Of a stretch of DNA of 64,000 nucleotides, positions 42,841 to 51,951 are shown piece after piece. The position numbers and the translations under genes were made by a program. The notes beneath the pieces are model-generated. The model saw only the letters and a list, made by a program, of their open reading frames with translations. It was not told the origin of the DNA and did no database searches. Source of the stretch: Hyphomicrobiaceae bacterium UBA7697 (GTDB lineage: Bacteria > Pseudomonadota > Alphaproteobacteria > Rhizobiales > Methyloligellaceae); contig DLGJ01000005.1 in the NCBI GenBank assembly GCA_002482645.1, positions 394,730 through 458,729 on the forward strand, written 5' to 3'. Each line of letters opens with the position of its first letter. The first letter of the stretch is position 1.

Positions 42841-44361
42841 CTAGAAGAAGCCTAGCGCTTTGGGGCTGTAGCTCACCAGCATGTTTTTGGTCTGCTGGTA
42901 GTGATCGAGCATCATCTTGTGCGTCTCGCGCCCGATGCCCGACTTCTTGTAGCCGCCGAAGGCCGCATGTGCCGGATAGAGATGGTAGCAATTGGTCCAC
43001 ACGCGGCCGGCCTGGATGCCGCGTCCGAAGTGATAGGCGCGGTTGATATCGCGGGTCCACACGCCGGAGCCGAGGCCGTATAGCGTGTCGTTGGCGATCT
43101 CGAGCGCCTCGGCATCGTCCTTGAAGGTCGTGACCGACAGCACCGGTCCGAAGATCTCTTCCTGGAAGATGCGCATCTTGTTATGGCCGCTGAAAACGGT
43201 GGGCTTCATGTAATAGCCCTCGGCGAGATCGCCCTCATGAACGACGCGCTCGCCACCGGTCAGGAGCTCGGCGCCTTCCTTGTTGCCGATATCGACATAG
43301 GACAGGATCTTTTCGAGCTGATCGTTGGACGCCTGCGCGCCGATCATGGTGTCCATGTCGAGCGGGTTGCCCAGCTTGATCTTCTCGACACGCGCGACCG
43401 CCTTCTCGATGAAGCGATCGTAGATGGATTCCTGCACCAGAGCGCGGGACGGGCAGGTGCAGACCTCGCCCTGGTTCAGCGCGAACATCGCGAAACCTTC
43501 CAGCGCCTTGTCGAAATAGTCGTCGTCTTCGGCCATGACGTCGGCGAAGAAGATGTTCGGCGACTTGCCGCCAAGCTCCAGCGTGACCGGGATCAGGTTC
43601 TCGGACGCATATTGCATGATGAGCCGGCCGGTCGTGGTCTCGCCCGTGAAGGCGATCTTGGCGATGCGCGGGCTTTGAGCCAGCGGCTTACCGGCCTCGA
43701 CGCCGAAGCCGTTGACCACGTTGAGGACCCCCGGAGGCAGGATGTCGCCGATCACGTCCATGAGCACCATGATCGACATCGGCGTCTGCTCGGCCGGCTT
43801 CATCACCACGCAGTTTCCGGCGCCGAGCGCGGGAGCCAGCTTCCAGGATGCCATCAGAAGCGGGAAGTTCCACGGAATGATCTGGCCGACGACGCCGAGC
43901 GGCTCATGGAAATGATAGGCCACGGTATCGTGGTCGATTTCGCTGAGCGCGCCTTCCTGGGCGCGGACGCACGAAGCGAAGTAGCGGAAATGATCGATCG
44001 CCAGTGGAACGTCGGCGGCCGTCGTCTCGCGGATCGGCTTGCCGTTGTCGATGGTTTCGACGGCGGCCAGGAGCTGGAGATTCTCCTCCATGCGGTCGGC
44101 GATCTTGTTCAGAAGCTTGGCGCGCTCGGCCGGTGCCGTGTTGGCCCACGCCTCTCGCGCCTTGTGCGCGGCATCGAGAGCGAGATCGATGTCCGCCGCT
44201 TGAGAGCGTGCGATCTGGCACACGGATTTGCCTGTGACGGGGCTGATGTTATCGAAATAGCGGCCGTCGACGGGGGCGACCCAGTCTCCCCCGATGAAGT
44301 TGTCGTAGCGGGTTCTGACAGCCACCCGCGCATTCAGAGTTTCGATGACCTCGTGAAGCAT
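42841..44361 (-). CDS. NAD-dependent aldehyde dehydrogenase, ExaC/AldB-like
   Basis: The 506-residue product starts at ATG 44361, 5 bp after GGGAGGT. Catalytic elements: PWNFPLLMASWKLAPALGAG (cofactor entry), FTGETTTGR, the general-base Glu in LELGGKSPN, and the nucleophile Cys in NQGEVCTCPSRALV. The double CTC is typical of acetaldehyde-type enzymes (ExaC, AldB). It would oxidise acetaldehyde or a related short aldehyde in the cytoplasm. Neighbours (DUF779, FIST sensor kinase, LuxR regulator, alcohol dehydrogenase) resemble the ethanol-oxidation regulatory set of Pseudomonas. Confidence 0.9.
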   Translation of the reverse strand: MLHEVIETLNARVAVRTRYDNFIGGDWVAPVDGRYFDNISPVTGKSVCQIARSQAADIDLALDAAHKAREAWANTAPAERAKLLNKIADRMEENLQLLAAVETIDNGKPIRETTAADVPLAIDHFRYFASCVRAQEGALSEIDHDTVAYHFHEPLGVVGQIIPWNFPLLMASWKLAPALGAGNCVVMKPAEQTPMSIMVLMDVIGDILPPGVLNVVNGFGVEAGKPLAQSPRIAKIAFTGETTTGRLIMQYASENLIPVTLELGGKSPNIFFADVMAEDDDYFDKALEGFAMFALNQGEVCTCPSRALVQESIYDRFIEKAVARVEKIKLGNPLDMDTMIGAQASNDQLEKILSYVDIGNKEGAELLTGGERVVHEGDLAEGYYMKPTVFSGHNKMRIFQEEIFGPVLSVTTFKDDAEALEIANDTLYGLGSGVWTRDINRAYHFGRGIQAGRVWTNCYHLYPAHAAFGGYKKSGIGRETHKMMLDHYQQTKNMLVSYSPKALGFF

Positions 44362-44675
44362 TGATACCTCCCTAACAAACTGTTCTGAAAAGCATTCTTA
44401 GGCGTGAAAGGGCGACGGGCCGCGGGGCCTCGACAGCCTCCTTGTGATCCTGGATCACAGCTTAGGCGGACAGCCGATCCAATGCCTATTGTACTTTGGG
44501 CCGACGGCGAAACCGTGACCGTCCCGAAGGGGTTCCGGCCGGACTACCGGGCCCCATTCGCAGGTGTTATCCTGCATTCCACCAAAGGATAAGCGGTTCC
44601 GGACCGGCACGGACGGGAACGTTCGCGGGTCGCAATGAATCCATGGCCGGATATCGGAGCCGCGGGAGGAACGAT

Positions 44676-45839
44676 TTGGATCGCTTGCCCCGCGCGAAGC
44701 GTCATTCCTGCGGCGTGCAAACGGCATGGTCCGACGCGGACACCGCCGAAGCCGCCGTCGCCGATATTGCAAGCGTGCTGGATGCAGCCGATCTCGGTCA
44801 GCTTCTGGTGTTCTACTCCCGCCACTACGAGCCTGAGCCTCTCGCCGAAGGCTTTGCCGCCGCATTCGATGGGGTCCCGCTCGTAGGTTGCAGCACGTCC
44901 GGGGAAATCACGCCGGGCGGCTACGCCGACGGCAGCCTTCTCGTGGTGGCCTTTCCCAAGAATGGCTTCAATTTCGTCAGCGGTCTCATTCCCCGCGTGC
45001 ATCAGCTAACCGTCGAGGAAGGGACCGAGACCTTGCGGTCGTTGCGGGCGAAGCTCGACAGGCTCGACGGCGGCGGCTCCAATCACTTTGCGATTTCGTT
45101 GATCGACGGCCTGTCCAAATGCGAGGAAGTGATCGTTTCGGCCATTTCGCTGGCGCTCGACGATATCCCACTGGTCGGCGGGTCGGCCGGCGACAATCTG
45201 GCGCTCAAGGGAACCAGCCTCCTGCACAATGGCGGGGTCTTCCGCGACGCGGCCTTGTTGTTGCTCGTCGCGACGGACTTGCCCGTGCGGATCTTCAATC
45301 ACGACAATTTCGAGCCGACCGGGACCAAGCTCGTGGTCACGGCCTCGGACACGGAGACCCGCACTGTCTACGAGCTCAATGCCGAACCGGCCGCGTTGGA
45401 ATATGCGAGTTCGGTGGGCCTCGAACCGTCCTCGCTGGTGCCGATGAGCTTCGCGGCACATCCGGTCGTCGTGCGCGTCGGCGGTGACTACTATTGCCGG
45501 TCCATCCAGCGCGTGAACGCCGACGGCTCCCTGTCCTTCTTCTGCGCGATCGACGACGGGGTCGTCTTGACCGTGGCCGAGCCCAAAGACATGCTGCACT
45601 CGATGGCCGCGGAGTTCGAACGCCTGGATGCGGCGCTCGGCGGTATCGATTTGGTGCTCGGATTCGAATGCGTGTTGCGCCGGCTCGATGCCGAGAACCG
45701 TCAGATCAAGCACAAGATGGGCGACCTTTACCGCCGCTATCACGTTGCCGGATTTCAAACCTATGGCGAGCAGTACAACGCGATGCACCTCAACCAGACA
45801 TTCACCGGGGTTGCGATCGGTGCCCAGGCGGCCGGCTGA
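44676..45839 (+). CDS. FIST-domain sensor protein
   Basis: I prefer the TTG start at 44676 (387 residues), because GGGAGGA lies 5 bp upstream; ATG 44643 is the alternative without a site. The protein consists of FIST N (about 15-200; VGCSTSGEITPGGYADGSLL, LVGGSAGDNLALKGTS) and FIST C (about 210-360; YELNAEPAALEYASSV, RRYHVAGFQTYGEQYN). FIST domains are ligand-binding input modules. The stop TGA overlaps the ATG of the hybrid kinase gene (TGATG), so the two are translationally coupled and probably act as one sensor. Confidence 0.87.
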   Translation: MDRLPRAKRHSCGVQTAWSDADTAEAAVADIASVLDAADLGQLLVFYSRHYEPEPLAEGFAAAFDGVPLVGCSTSGEITPGGYADGSLLVVAFPKNGFNFVSGLIPRVHQLTVEEGTETLRSLRAKLDRLDGGGSNHFAISLIDGLSKCEEVIVSAISLALDDIPLVGGSAGDNLALKGTSLLHNGGVFRDAALLLLVATDLPVRIFNHDNFEPTGTKLVVTASDTETRTVYELNAEPAALEYASSVGLEPSSLVPMSFAAHPVVVRVGGDYYCRSIQRVNADGSLSFFCAIDDGVVLTVAEPKDMLHSMAAEFERLDAALGGIDLVLGFECVLRRLDAENRQIKHKMGDLYRRYHVAGFQTYGEQYNAMHLNQTFTGVAIGAQAAG

Positions 45840-47224
45840 TGTCCGTTGAGGACCGCGAAGGCTTTGACACCGACGACGCCGTGAATTTGCGGCGCAAGCT
45901 GGACAAGCTGGCCAAGATCAACGCCGTTCTGATGGATCGCGTCGAGCGGTCGATGGATCAGCAGGGGAACGCATTTTCCTTGTTCCAGACCGCGATCGGC
46001 CTGGACGCCAAGGTCCGCTCCCGGACCGAGGAACTGACCGCGGTTCTGCGGCGCCTCGAATGTTCCAACGAAGCGCTCGTGGTGGCGAAGGAAGAGGCGG
46101 AGCGTGCAAATCTCAGTAAGACGCGGTTTCTCGCCGCCGCAAGCCACGATCTCTTGCAGCCGCTGAACGCGGCGCGCCTGTCCATTTCGGTTCTGTCGGA
46201 TATGCAAGGCGATGACGATGCCCGCCATCTCGCGGGACAGGTCGATCAGTCCCTGCAGACCATCGAAGACCTCATCAAGACCTTGCTGGACATTTCGAAG
46301 CTCGACGCGGGCGTCGTGACGCCGGAGTTCCAGTCGTTCCCGCTTGATTCGGTCTTGTCGGTGCTCGAAGCCAGCTTCGCGCCGCAAGCGGCGGCAAAAG
46401 GGCTCAAGTTCAGAATCCGGCGCTCGAACGTGCTCGCGCGCAGCGATCCGCTGCTGCTTCAGCGGGTCCTGCAAAATCTGGTGTCGAACGCGGTGCGCTA
46501 CACCGCCAAGGGCGGCGTGCTGGTCGGAGCCCGGCGTCGCGGCGGCGATTGCGTGATCGACGTCGTGGACACCGGGTGCGGTATCTCCGAGTGCGAGCGC
46601 GAGACGATGTTCGAGGAGTTCTATCGCGGAGCCGCCGCCGCCGGCAGCGCCCATACGGGCCTCGGGCTCGGCCTCTCGATCGTTCAACGCACGGTCCAGG
46701 CGCTCGGCCATAGGCTCGACGTCAAATCGATCCCGGGGAAGGGGGCTACATTCCGGCTCGCGGTCGCTTGCGACGGCCTGGCGCCGGCGAAGGGACCGCG
46801 GCCGGTACCGGAACTCGCGAGGGTGGAAATCACGCGCGGTGCGGCGGTCGTGCTGATCGAGAACGACGAGCAGGTCCGCGAAGCAACCGTCCGGCTGCTG
46901 AACAACTGGCAGTGCCGCACGTTGGCGGCATCCCAGCTCAGTGCCTTAGCGCCCCTCTTGGCCGGTCTCGGACGGGCTCCCGATATTATTCTGGCCGATT
47001 ACCACCTGGATGACGGCGGGATCGGGCTCGATGCGGTGAAGGCGCTGCGCGACCGGTTCGGTCCGGCCATTCCGGCCGTGGTGGTTACGGGCGACCGGAG
47101 CCCCTCCGTTGCGGCGGAGGTGGCAGCGGCAAAGTGCGAATTGCTCCACAAGCCGACGAAGCCGGCCGAGTTGCGCGCCTTGATGACCCACCTCTTGGGG
47201 GCATTCTCGACGGCGCGCGCCTAG
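45839..47224 (+). CDS. Cytoplasmic hybrid histidine kinase coupled to the FIST protein
   Basis: The 461-residue product has no membrane span. The N-terminus is coiled coil (about 15-95), followed by a dimerisation/phosphoacceptor helix with His103 (AASHDLLQPLNAARL), an ATPase domain (NLVSNAVRYTAKGG, DVVDTGCGI, HTGLGLGLSIV) and a C-terminal receiver (about 340-455; LIENDEQVREA, ILADYHLDDG, LLHKPTKP). HDLLQPL in place of HELRTPL is typical of the NahK/ErcS-prime group of kinases, which pair with LuxR-type regulators of alcohol oxidation. It converges on the LuxR regulator gene with a 4-bp overlap. Confidence 0.87.
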   Translation: MSVEDREGFDTDDAVNLRRKLDKLAKINAVLMDRVERSMDQQGNAFSLFQTAIGLDAKVRSRTEELTAVLRRLECSNEALVVAKEEAERANLSKTRFLAAASHDLLQPLNAARLSISVLSDMQGDDDARHLAGQVDQSLQTIEDLIKTLLDISKLDAGVVTPEFQSFPLDSVLSVLEASFAPQAAAKGLKFRIRRSNVLARSDPLLLQRVLQNLVSNAVRYTAKGGVLVGARRRGGDCVIDVVDTGCGISECERETMFEEFYRGAAAAGSAHTGLGLGLSIVQRTVQALGHRLDVKSIPGKGATFRLAVACDGLAPAKGPRPVPELARVEITRGAAVVLIENDEQVREATVRLLNNWQCRTLAASQLSALAPLLAGLGRAPDIILADYHLDDGGIGLDAVKALRDRFGPAIPAVVVTGDRSPSVAAEVAAAKCELLHKPTKPAELRALMTHLLGAFSTARA

Positions 47225-47898
47225 GCGTTGTCCGGCGTCGGGTCCTCTCCGAGGATTGCCTCGAAGTCGAGTTGAGACGTCTTGATCACCGCCTGGGTCC
47301 TGCTGACCACGTTCAGCTTGCGCAGGATTTCGGAGACATGGGCCTTGACGGTCGTCTCGCTCACGCCGAGTTCGTAGGCGATTTGTTTGTTGAGCTGGCC
47401 ATGGCGGATGAGTTGCAGAACGCGCATTTGCGCCGGGGTCAGGTCGGCGACGCGGTCGGCAATATCGCTGGTCCGGCTCGAGGCGCGCGGGTCGAGCGCA
47501 TTCGGGGCCGACTCGGCGGGCACGAAGATCGAACCGTTCAGGACTTCGGACAATCCCTCCGCGAGCGTCTCCTTGTCGACCGATTTCGGTACGAATCCCG
47601 CGGCGCCGAGCCGGATCGCTTCCTGGATGATTTTCGGATCGTCCAGGCCCGAAACGATCATGATCGGGATTCGCGGGAAAGAAGAACGCAGCAACATGAG
47701 GCCTTCGAACCCGGTCGTTCCGGGCAGCGACAGATCGAGCAGAACGATCTCGATGCCCGGCTCGTCCTGAATGGCCGTGCGTGCGGCCTCGATGCTGCCC
47801 GCCTCGAGAATTTCGGCGTCCCGCCGCGAAAATTTGACGGCGCTGCGCAGCGCCTCGCGGAACATCGGGTGATCGTCAACGATCAAGATTTTGGTCAT
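47221..47898 (-). CDS. LuxR-family response regulator (AgmR/ErbR-like)
   Basis: The 225-residue protein has a complete receiver (IVDDHP, LLDLSLPG, IVSGLD, FVPKSV) and a LuxR HTH (LTPAQMRVLQLIRHGQLNKQ, VSETTVKAHVSEILRKL). Its 3' end overlaps the kinase gene tail to tail by 4 bp. It is the obvious output for the FIST-kinase pair, and candidate activator of the aldehyde and alcohol dehydrogenase genes on both sides. Confidence 0.87.
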   Translation of the reverse strand: MTKILIVDDHPMFREALRSAVKFSRRDAEILEAGSIEAARTAIQDEPGIEIVLLDLSLPGTTGFEGLMLLRSSFPRIPIMIVSGLDDPKIIQEAIRLGAAGFVPKSVDKETLAEGLSEVLNGSIFVPAESAPNALDPRASSRTSDIADRVADLTPAQMRVLQLIRHGQLNKQIAYELGVSETTVKAHVSEILRKLNVVSRTQAVIKTSQLDFEAILGEDPTPDNA

Positions 47899-47987
47899 TG
47901 GTCGCGGCCGCCCAGTCTTTGCTTCGTGGAACGGGGAAATCCTGAAAGCGTGTATTGTGCCGCAATCTTCGCGGAGCCGTAACGCTA

Positions 47988-49010
47988 CTATGGAATAAGA
48001 ACCGCGGCGCCGGTCAGGGTGCCGTCGCGCAGGCGCTGCAGCGCTTCATTCGCCTGCGACAGCTTCATCGGAACGACCGTGGTCTTGACCGGGATTTGCG
48101 GTGCGAGCGCCAGGAATTCGCGCGCATCGTCACGGGTTAGATTGGCGACCGAACGAATCTCCCGCTCTTCCCACAGAATGTCGTAAGGGAATTGCGGGAT
48201 GTCGCTCATGTGGATTCCGCCGCACACGACGACACCGCCTTTGCGCAGCGCGCGTAGCGCCGCCGGCACGAGCGGCCCTACCGGCGCGAACAGGATGGCC
48301 GCGTCCAATTCCTCCGGCGGCGCCTCGCCGGACCCGCCGGCCCAAGCAGCGCCGAGAGAGCGTGCGAAGTCTTGAGCTTGGCCGTCGCCGGGGCTGGTGA
48401 AGGCGTAGACCGCATAGCCGAGGTGCCGGGCCACCTGGGCCACGATGTGGGCGGCGGCGCCAAAGCCGTAAATGCCGAGCCGCTTGGTCTCGCCCTTCAG
48501 CGCCGCTTCGGCCATCTTCAGCGAGCGGTATCCGATCAGACCGGCGCATAGGAGCGGCGCGGCTTCGGCGTCCGAATAGCCTTCGGGAAGCGGGAAGCAG
48601 TAGCGTTCGTCCGCGACAGTGTAGGCCGCATAGCCGCCGTCGATTTGGTAGCCGGTGAAGCGCGGTGCGTCGCAGAGATTCTCCTGGCCCTCGCGGCAAT
48701 AGCGGCATGTGCCGTCGGTATAGCCGAGCCACGGCACGCCCACCCGCATGCCGGTATCGAATCCCGTCGCCTCCGGACCCAGCGCCTCGACCCGGCCGAC
48801 GATCTCATGGCCGAGAACGAGGGGGAGCTTGGGACGATCGAGCTCGCCGTCATAGATGTGGAGGTCGGTGCGGCAAACCCCGCAGGCGAGAACCTTGAGG
48901 AGAATTTGGCGCGGGCCGGGCGTGGGAATCGGCAGCGTCGCGGGATCGAGCCGCGTGCCCGCCCTCTCCAGAAGCATTGCTGCCATCGTCCCTGTCACGG
49001 TCGCTGTCAT
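47988..49010 (-). CDS. Zinc-dependent alcohol dehydrogenase
   Basis: This 340-residue medium-chain dehydrogenase has catalytic zinc ligands in ACGVCRTDLHIYDGEL and LGHEIVGRVEALG, structural zinc Cys in GTCRYCREGQENLCD, and a nucleotide fold with GIYGFGAAAHIVAQVARH. It resembles AdhP/AdhA-like enzymes for short primary alcohols. An in-frame ATG at 48986 is an alternative start. It is preceded, 10 bp upstream on the same strand, by the Ivy-like gene. Confidence 0.88.
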   Translation of the reverse strand: MTATVTGTMAAMLLERAGTRLDPATLPIPTPGPRQILLKVLACGVCRTDLHIYDGELDRPKLPLVLGHEIVGRVEALGPEATGFDTGMRVGVPWLGYTDGTCRYCREGQENLCDAPRFTGYQIDGGYAAYTVADERYCFPLPEGYSDAEAAPLLCAGLIGYRSLKMAEAALKGETKRLGIYGFGAAAHIVAQVARHLGYAVYAFTSPGDGQAQDFARSLGAAWAGGSGEAPPEELDAAILFAPVGPLVPAALRALRKGGVVVCGGIHMSDIPQFPYDILWEEREIRSVANLTRDDAREFLALAPQIPVKTTVVPMKLSQANEALQRLRDGTLTGAAVLIP

Positions 49011-49020
49011 GGCGGACCCG

Positions 49021-49455
49021 CTACTTCTTCAACGCTCCGGTGATCGCGGTTTGAATGCGGTCGTCGGGATAGCCGAGCCAGACGATTCCGGCACTTGCGG
49101 TCGCCATCAAGGCCCAGGCCTTGCTCCCGTCCGGCGCGAACAACACGTAGAGCTGATTATCCTCGCACTCGTTGGGTTTGCACGTAAAGCCGAGCGTGTA
49201 GGTGTCGCCGTCGATCGCCACGGGGATATTCGGCACCGGCGGTCCGTCCAGCGTTGCGGTGTATTCGGTCACCCAATCCGGCGGCGCCTCGGTCCCCACC
49301 AAGGCCTGCCACGCCTCGAAGTAAGCCGGCCGTTTGAGCAGATCTCCTAGAACCGGACCTTGAGCGGCCGCCTGGCTTGCGTCTCCCGCGTGATCTTGCG
49401 CCAACGCGGGCGAACTCGAAAATAGCAGCAAGGTTAGCAGAACCGTGAGACGCAT
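49021..49455 (-). CDS. Ivy-like C-type lysozyme inhibitor, periplasmic
   Basis: I choose ATG 49455 (144 residues), which opens a signal peptide (RLTVLLTLLLFSSSPALAQ). The mature protein ends with the Ivy-family signature: CKPNEC loop, then DNQLYVLFAPDGSKAWAL and GYPDDRIQTAI. The CKP-x-x-C loop is the lysozyme-plugging element, although His after Pro in classic Ivy is Asn here. It would protect peptidoglycan. Placement 10 bp before an alcohol dehydrogenase is odd and may be fortuitous. Confidence 0.78.
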   Translation of the reverse strand: MRLTVLLTLLLFSSSPALAQDHAGDASQAAAQGPVLGDLLKRPAYFEAWQALVGTEAPPDWVTEYTATLDGPPVPNIPVAIDGDTYTLGFTCKPNECEDNQLYVLFAPDGSKAWALMATASAGIVWLGYPDDRIQTAITGALKK

Positions 49456-49541
49456 TGGGAACTCCGTCATCCGTATCGAAGGGCGAACCGCTCGCACCAC
49501 AGGGTGACGATATTATAACGCCGGGACGGAAACGGCGGACG

Positions 49542-50183
49542 TCAATGCCGCAGCAGAGGCCATCCTTCGGTTGGCGGCGTCATGGCCGCGGGCGGTGCAT
49601 CCTTCGCGCGGTTGTCGGCGCACGGGCGGCCTGCGGACGCACGAGCGTCCAGGAGGTGCCCGGGCAGGGGGTCGGACGCGGCCCAGAGTGCCTTGAAGGC
49701 GTGGGACCCGCGGATGATGGCGTCGGGACCGGTCTCGAACAGGGCCAGTGCGTTGCGCTTGTCCGCGTCCCGGCGAATGGCGTCGCCCGTCCAGCAGAGT
49801 TCCGGGCCGTAGACCGCCTGCTCGTGCGCGTCCATAAGCCGCGGGTGCCGCGCCCAGCGGACCAACTCGCCAAGTTCGGTGTCGGGCGAAAGTGCCGCAA
49901 GCGTGCCGAAGAAGCTGTGGAGTTGTTGCTCGGGATTGGCTTTTGTCAGCACGGCTCTCGCACGGATGCCCGCCGCCGCCAAAATATCTCTCATGTTCGC
50001 AAGAGCGATGGCCGGTAGCGATTCGGCCGATCGGAGCACCAGCGTACAGACGGGGGCCTCGAGTCCTCCTTGAAGCGCCAGTTCGGCGAAGCGCGACAGG
50101 GCTTCCGAGTGGCGGTCGATTTCGGATTGCAGGGATTCTCGACTCGAATACTGGGCCCTGTTCGGGCCGGCCACAGCGCGCAT
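49542..50183 (-). CDS. Hypothetical protein, unknown family
   Basis: I choose ATG 50183 (213 residues), 4 bp after GGGGGAC; the frame is open for another 237 bp upstream but that part is Arg/Pro-rich. The body is helical (IDRHSEALSRFAELALQGGL, ALANMRDILAAAGIRARAVL) with PVCTLVLRSAESLP near the start, and Trp-rich pieces (LVRWARHPRLMD, LCWTGDAIRRDADKRNALAL). The C-terminus is Pro/Ala-rich. No membrane span or known motif is visible. Confidence 0.6.
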   Translation of the reverse strand: MRAVAGPNRAQYSSRESLQSEIDRHSEALSRFAELALQGGLEAPVCTLVLRSAESLPAIALANMRDILAAAGIRARAVLTKANPEQQLHSFFGTLAALSPDTELGELVRWARHPRLMDAHEQAVYGPELCWTGDAIRRDADKRNALALFETGPDAIIRGSHAFKALWAASDPLPGHLLDARASAGRPCADNRAKDAPPAAMTPPTEGWPLLRH

Positions 50184-50666
50184 TTGTCCCCCGTCGGTTT
50201 CCTTCGCTGCCGGGCGGCCGCAGGAGCAATCCCGCCCTTCAGCCAAGAGAATGCGGCTGAGCTGGTTAATGAAGGCTTGACCGGCGTTTCTTTTTGAACG
50301 CGGGCGGTTCGCCCGGGACCGCCGTCGCTTCTGGAGAGAAGCGATTGGGGCGGGAACTTTTATGAGCTCGCCACGTTTAACAGAACGGCCCGGCGGGGCG
50401 CGCACCCTACCCGAACCCAAGTCCCGCCCGGCCTATGGCTCTCCCCAAGCCCGAAAGCCCGGCGGCAACGCCGGGCTTTTTTCTTGGTGTCCAGCTCAAG
50501 CGGCGTAGAAAGGGCTCCGGGGACCGGAACACGCGGCGATCCATCGGCGCACCCTATTCGACAGGTCCGTCGCCGGTGACATTTGCCGCTAAGCCCTTGG
50601 AAATTTTGCACTGCGGCGTGTTCATCACTACATTCCCGGCAAAAGCCTGAGACGAAGACGCGGAAA
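50184..50666. other. Region upstream of mrp, with an orphan terminator
   Basis: No convincing ORF. It should contain the divergent promoters of the hypothetical gene and of mrp, and it holds a plus-strand intrinsic terminator at 50454-50484. Confidence 0.5.
50454..50484 (+). terminator. Intrinsic terminator on the plus strand with no gene before it
   Basis: AAAGCCCGGCG (50454-50464), GCAA loop, CGCCGGGCTTT (50469-50479): a perfect 11-bp stem running into TTTTTTCTT. It is the strongest terminator I see in the window. It points in the direction of mrp, about 190 bp before its start, so it ends a small RNA or a leader transcript. Confidence 0.8.
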
Positions 50667-51857
50667 ATGACCACAGTACCCACCAAAGACCAGATTCTAG
50701 CAGCGCTGAGGGGCGTGAAGAGCCCCGATCTCACCGACAATATCGTGTCGCTCGGCCTCGTCTCCGAGGTCGTCGTTCAGAACGGCAGAGTGTATTTCGC
50801 GATCTCCGTCGATCCGGCGCGGGCCAGCGAGTTCGAAGGGCTGCGAAAAGCCGCCGCGACCGTTGTGGAAGGACTGCCGGGCGTCGAGAGCGCCACGGTC
50901 GCGCTGACCGCGGATCGCGAACCGGGAAGCGCGCGGCCGGCGCCTGTCCGAGGGGCGCCGCCCGGAAATGGCTCTGGGGCGCCGGGATCGCCGGCGCAAG
51001 GCGGGTTCGCTCGTCCGGGGGCCGCCCGCGAGGCGCGTCACAGGCCCGGCGGCGTTCCGGGCGTTCGCCACATCGTCGCCGTTGCCTCCGGCAAGGGTGG
51101 CGTCGGCAAATCGACCACGGCGGTCAATCTTGCCTTGGCGCTCAAGGATCTGGGCCTGAAGGTCGGCATTCTCGACGCGGACATCTACGGGCCCTCGATG
51201 CCGCGTCTGCTCGGGCTCAGCGGTCAGCCGCAACAACTGGCGGGCAACAAGCTCGATCCCATGCGCCAGTATGGGCTCAAGGTGATGTCCATGGGTTTCC
51301 TGGTGGATGAAGACACGCCGATGATCTGGCGCGGCCCGATGGTGATTTCGGCGCTCTCGCAGATGCTGAAGGATGTCGCCTGGGGCGAACTGGATGTGCT
51401 GGTGGTCGACATGCCTCCGGGTACGGGAGACGCCCAGCTCACCATGGCCCAGCAAGTTCCGCTGGCCGGCGCGGTGATCGTGTCCACACCGCAGGATCTT
51501 GCGCTGATCGATGCGCGCAAGGGTCTCAATATGTTCAAGAAGGTGAACGTGCCCGTCCTCGGCATCGTCGAGAACATGTCCACCTTCCTGTGCCCGCATT
51601 GCGGCGGGCGGTCCGACATTTTTGGGCATGGCGGGGCGAAGGCCGAGGCCGCGAAACTCGGCGTCCCCTTCTTGGGCGAGGTGCCGCTGACCATGTCGGT
51701 GCGCGAAACGTCCGACGACGGAAAGCCGATTCTGGTGAGCCAGCCGGACAGCGAAGTGTCCAGCGCCTACCGCGACATCGCCGCCACGGCATGGGCGGAG
51801 ATCCAAAGGACGTCGAGTGCGGCCAAGCAAGCGCCGAAGATCGTAGTGGAGAGCTAG
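50667..51857 (+). CDS. apbC: Iron-sulfur cluster carrier, Mrp/ApbC family
   Basis: I choose ATG 50667 (396 residues). An N-terminal MIP18-like domain (about 8-90) is followed by a Pro/Gly-rich linker and the P-loop NTPase domain with SGKGGVGKSTTAVNLALAL (deviant Walker A), DADIYGPSMPRLLG and DMPPGTGDAQLT. The CPHCGG pair near residue 312 binds the iron-sulfur cluster passed to target enzymes. It acts in the cytoplasm. Confidence 0.92.
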   Translation: MTTVPTKDQILAALRGVKSPDLTDNIVSLGLVSEVVVQNGRVYFAISVDPARASEFEGLRKAAATVVEGLPGVESATVALTADREPGSARPAPVRGAPPGNGSGAPGSPAQGGFARPGAAREARHRPGGVPGVRHIVAVASGKGGVGKSTTAVNLALALKDLGLKVGILDADIYGPSMPRLLGLSGQPQQLAGNKLDPMRQYGLKVMSMGFLVDEDTPMIWRGPMVISALSQMLKDVAWGELDVLVVDMPPGTGDAQLTMAQQVPLAGAVIVSTPQDLALIDARKGLNMFKKVNVPVLGIVENMSTFLCPHCGGRSDIFGHGGAKAEAAKLGVPFLGEVPLTMSVRETSDDGKPILVSQPDSEVSSAYRDIAATAWAEIQRTSSAAKQAPKIVVES

Positions 51858-51951
51858 ACGCAACGCGCGTCGCACGTTTCAACCCGCGAGGAAGTTGCCG
51901 ACGGCGCTTCGCTCAAGCTTGGCGCCAGCGCCTCGGAAGGAATGAATTCGC

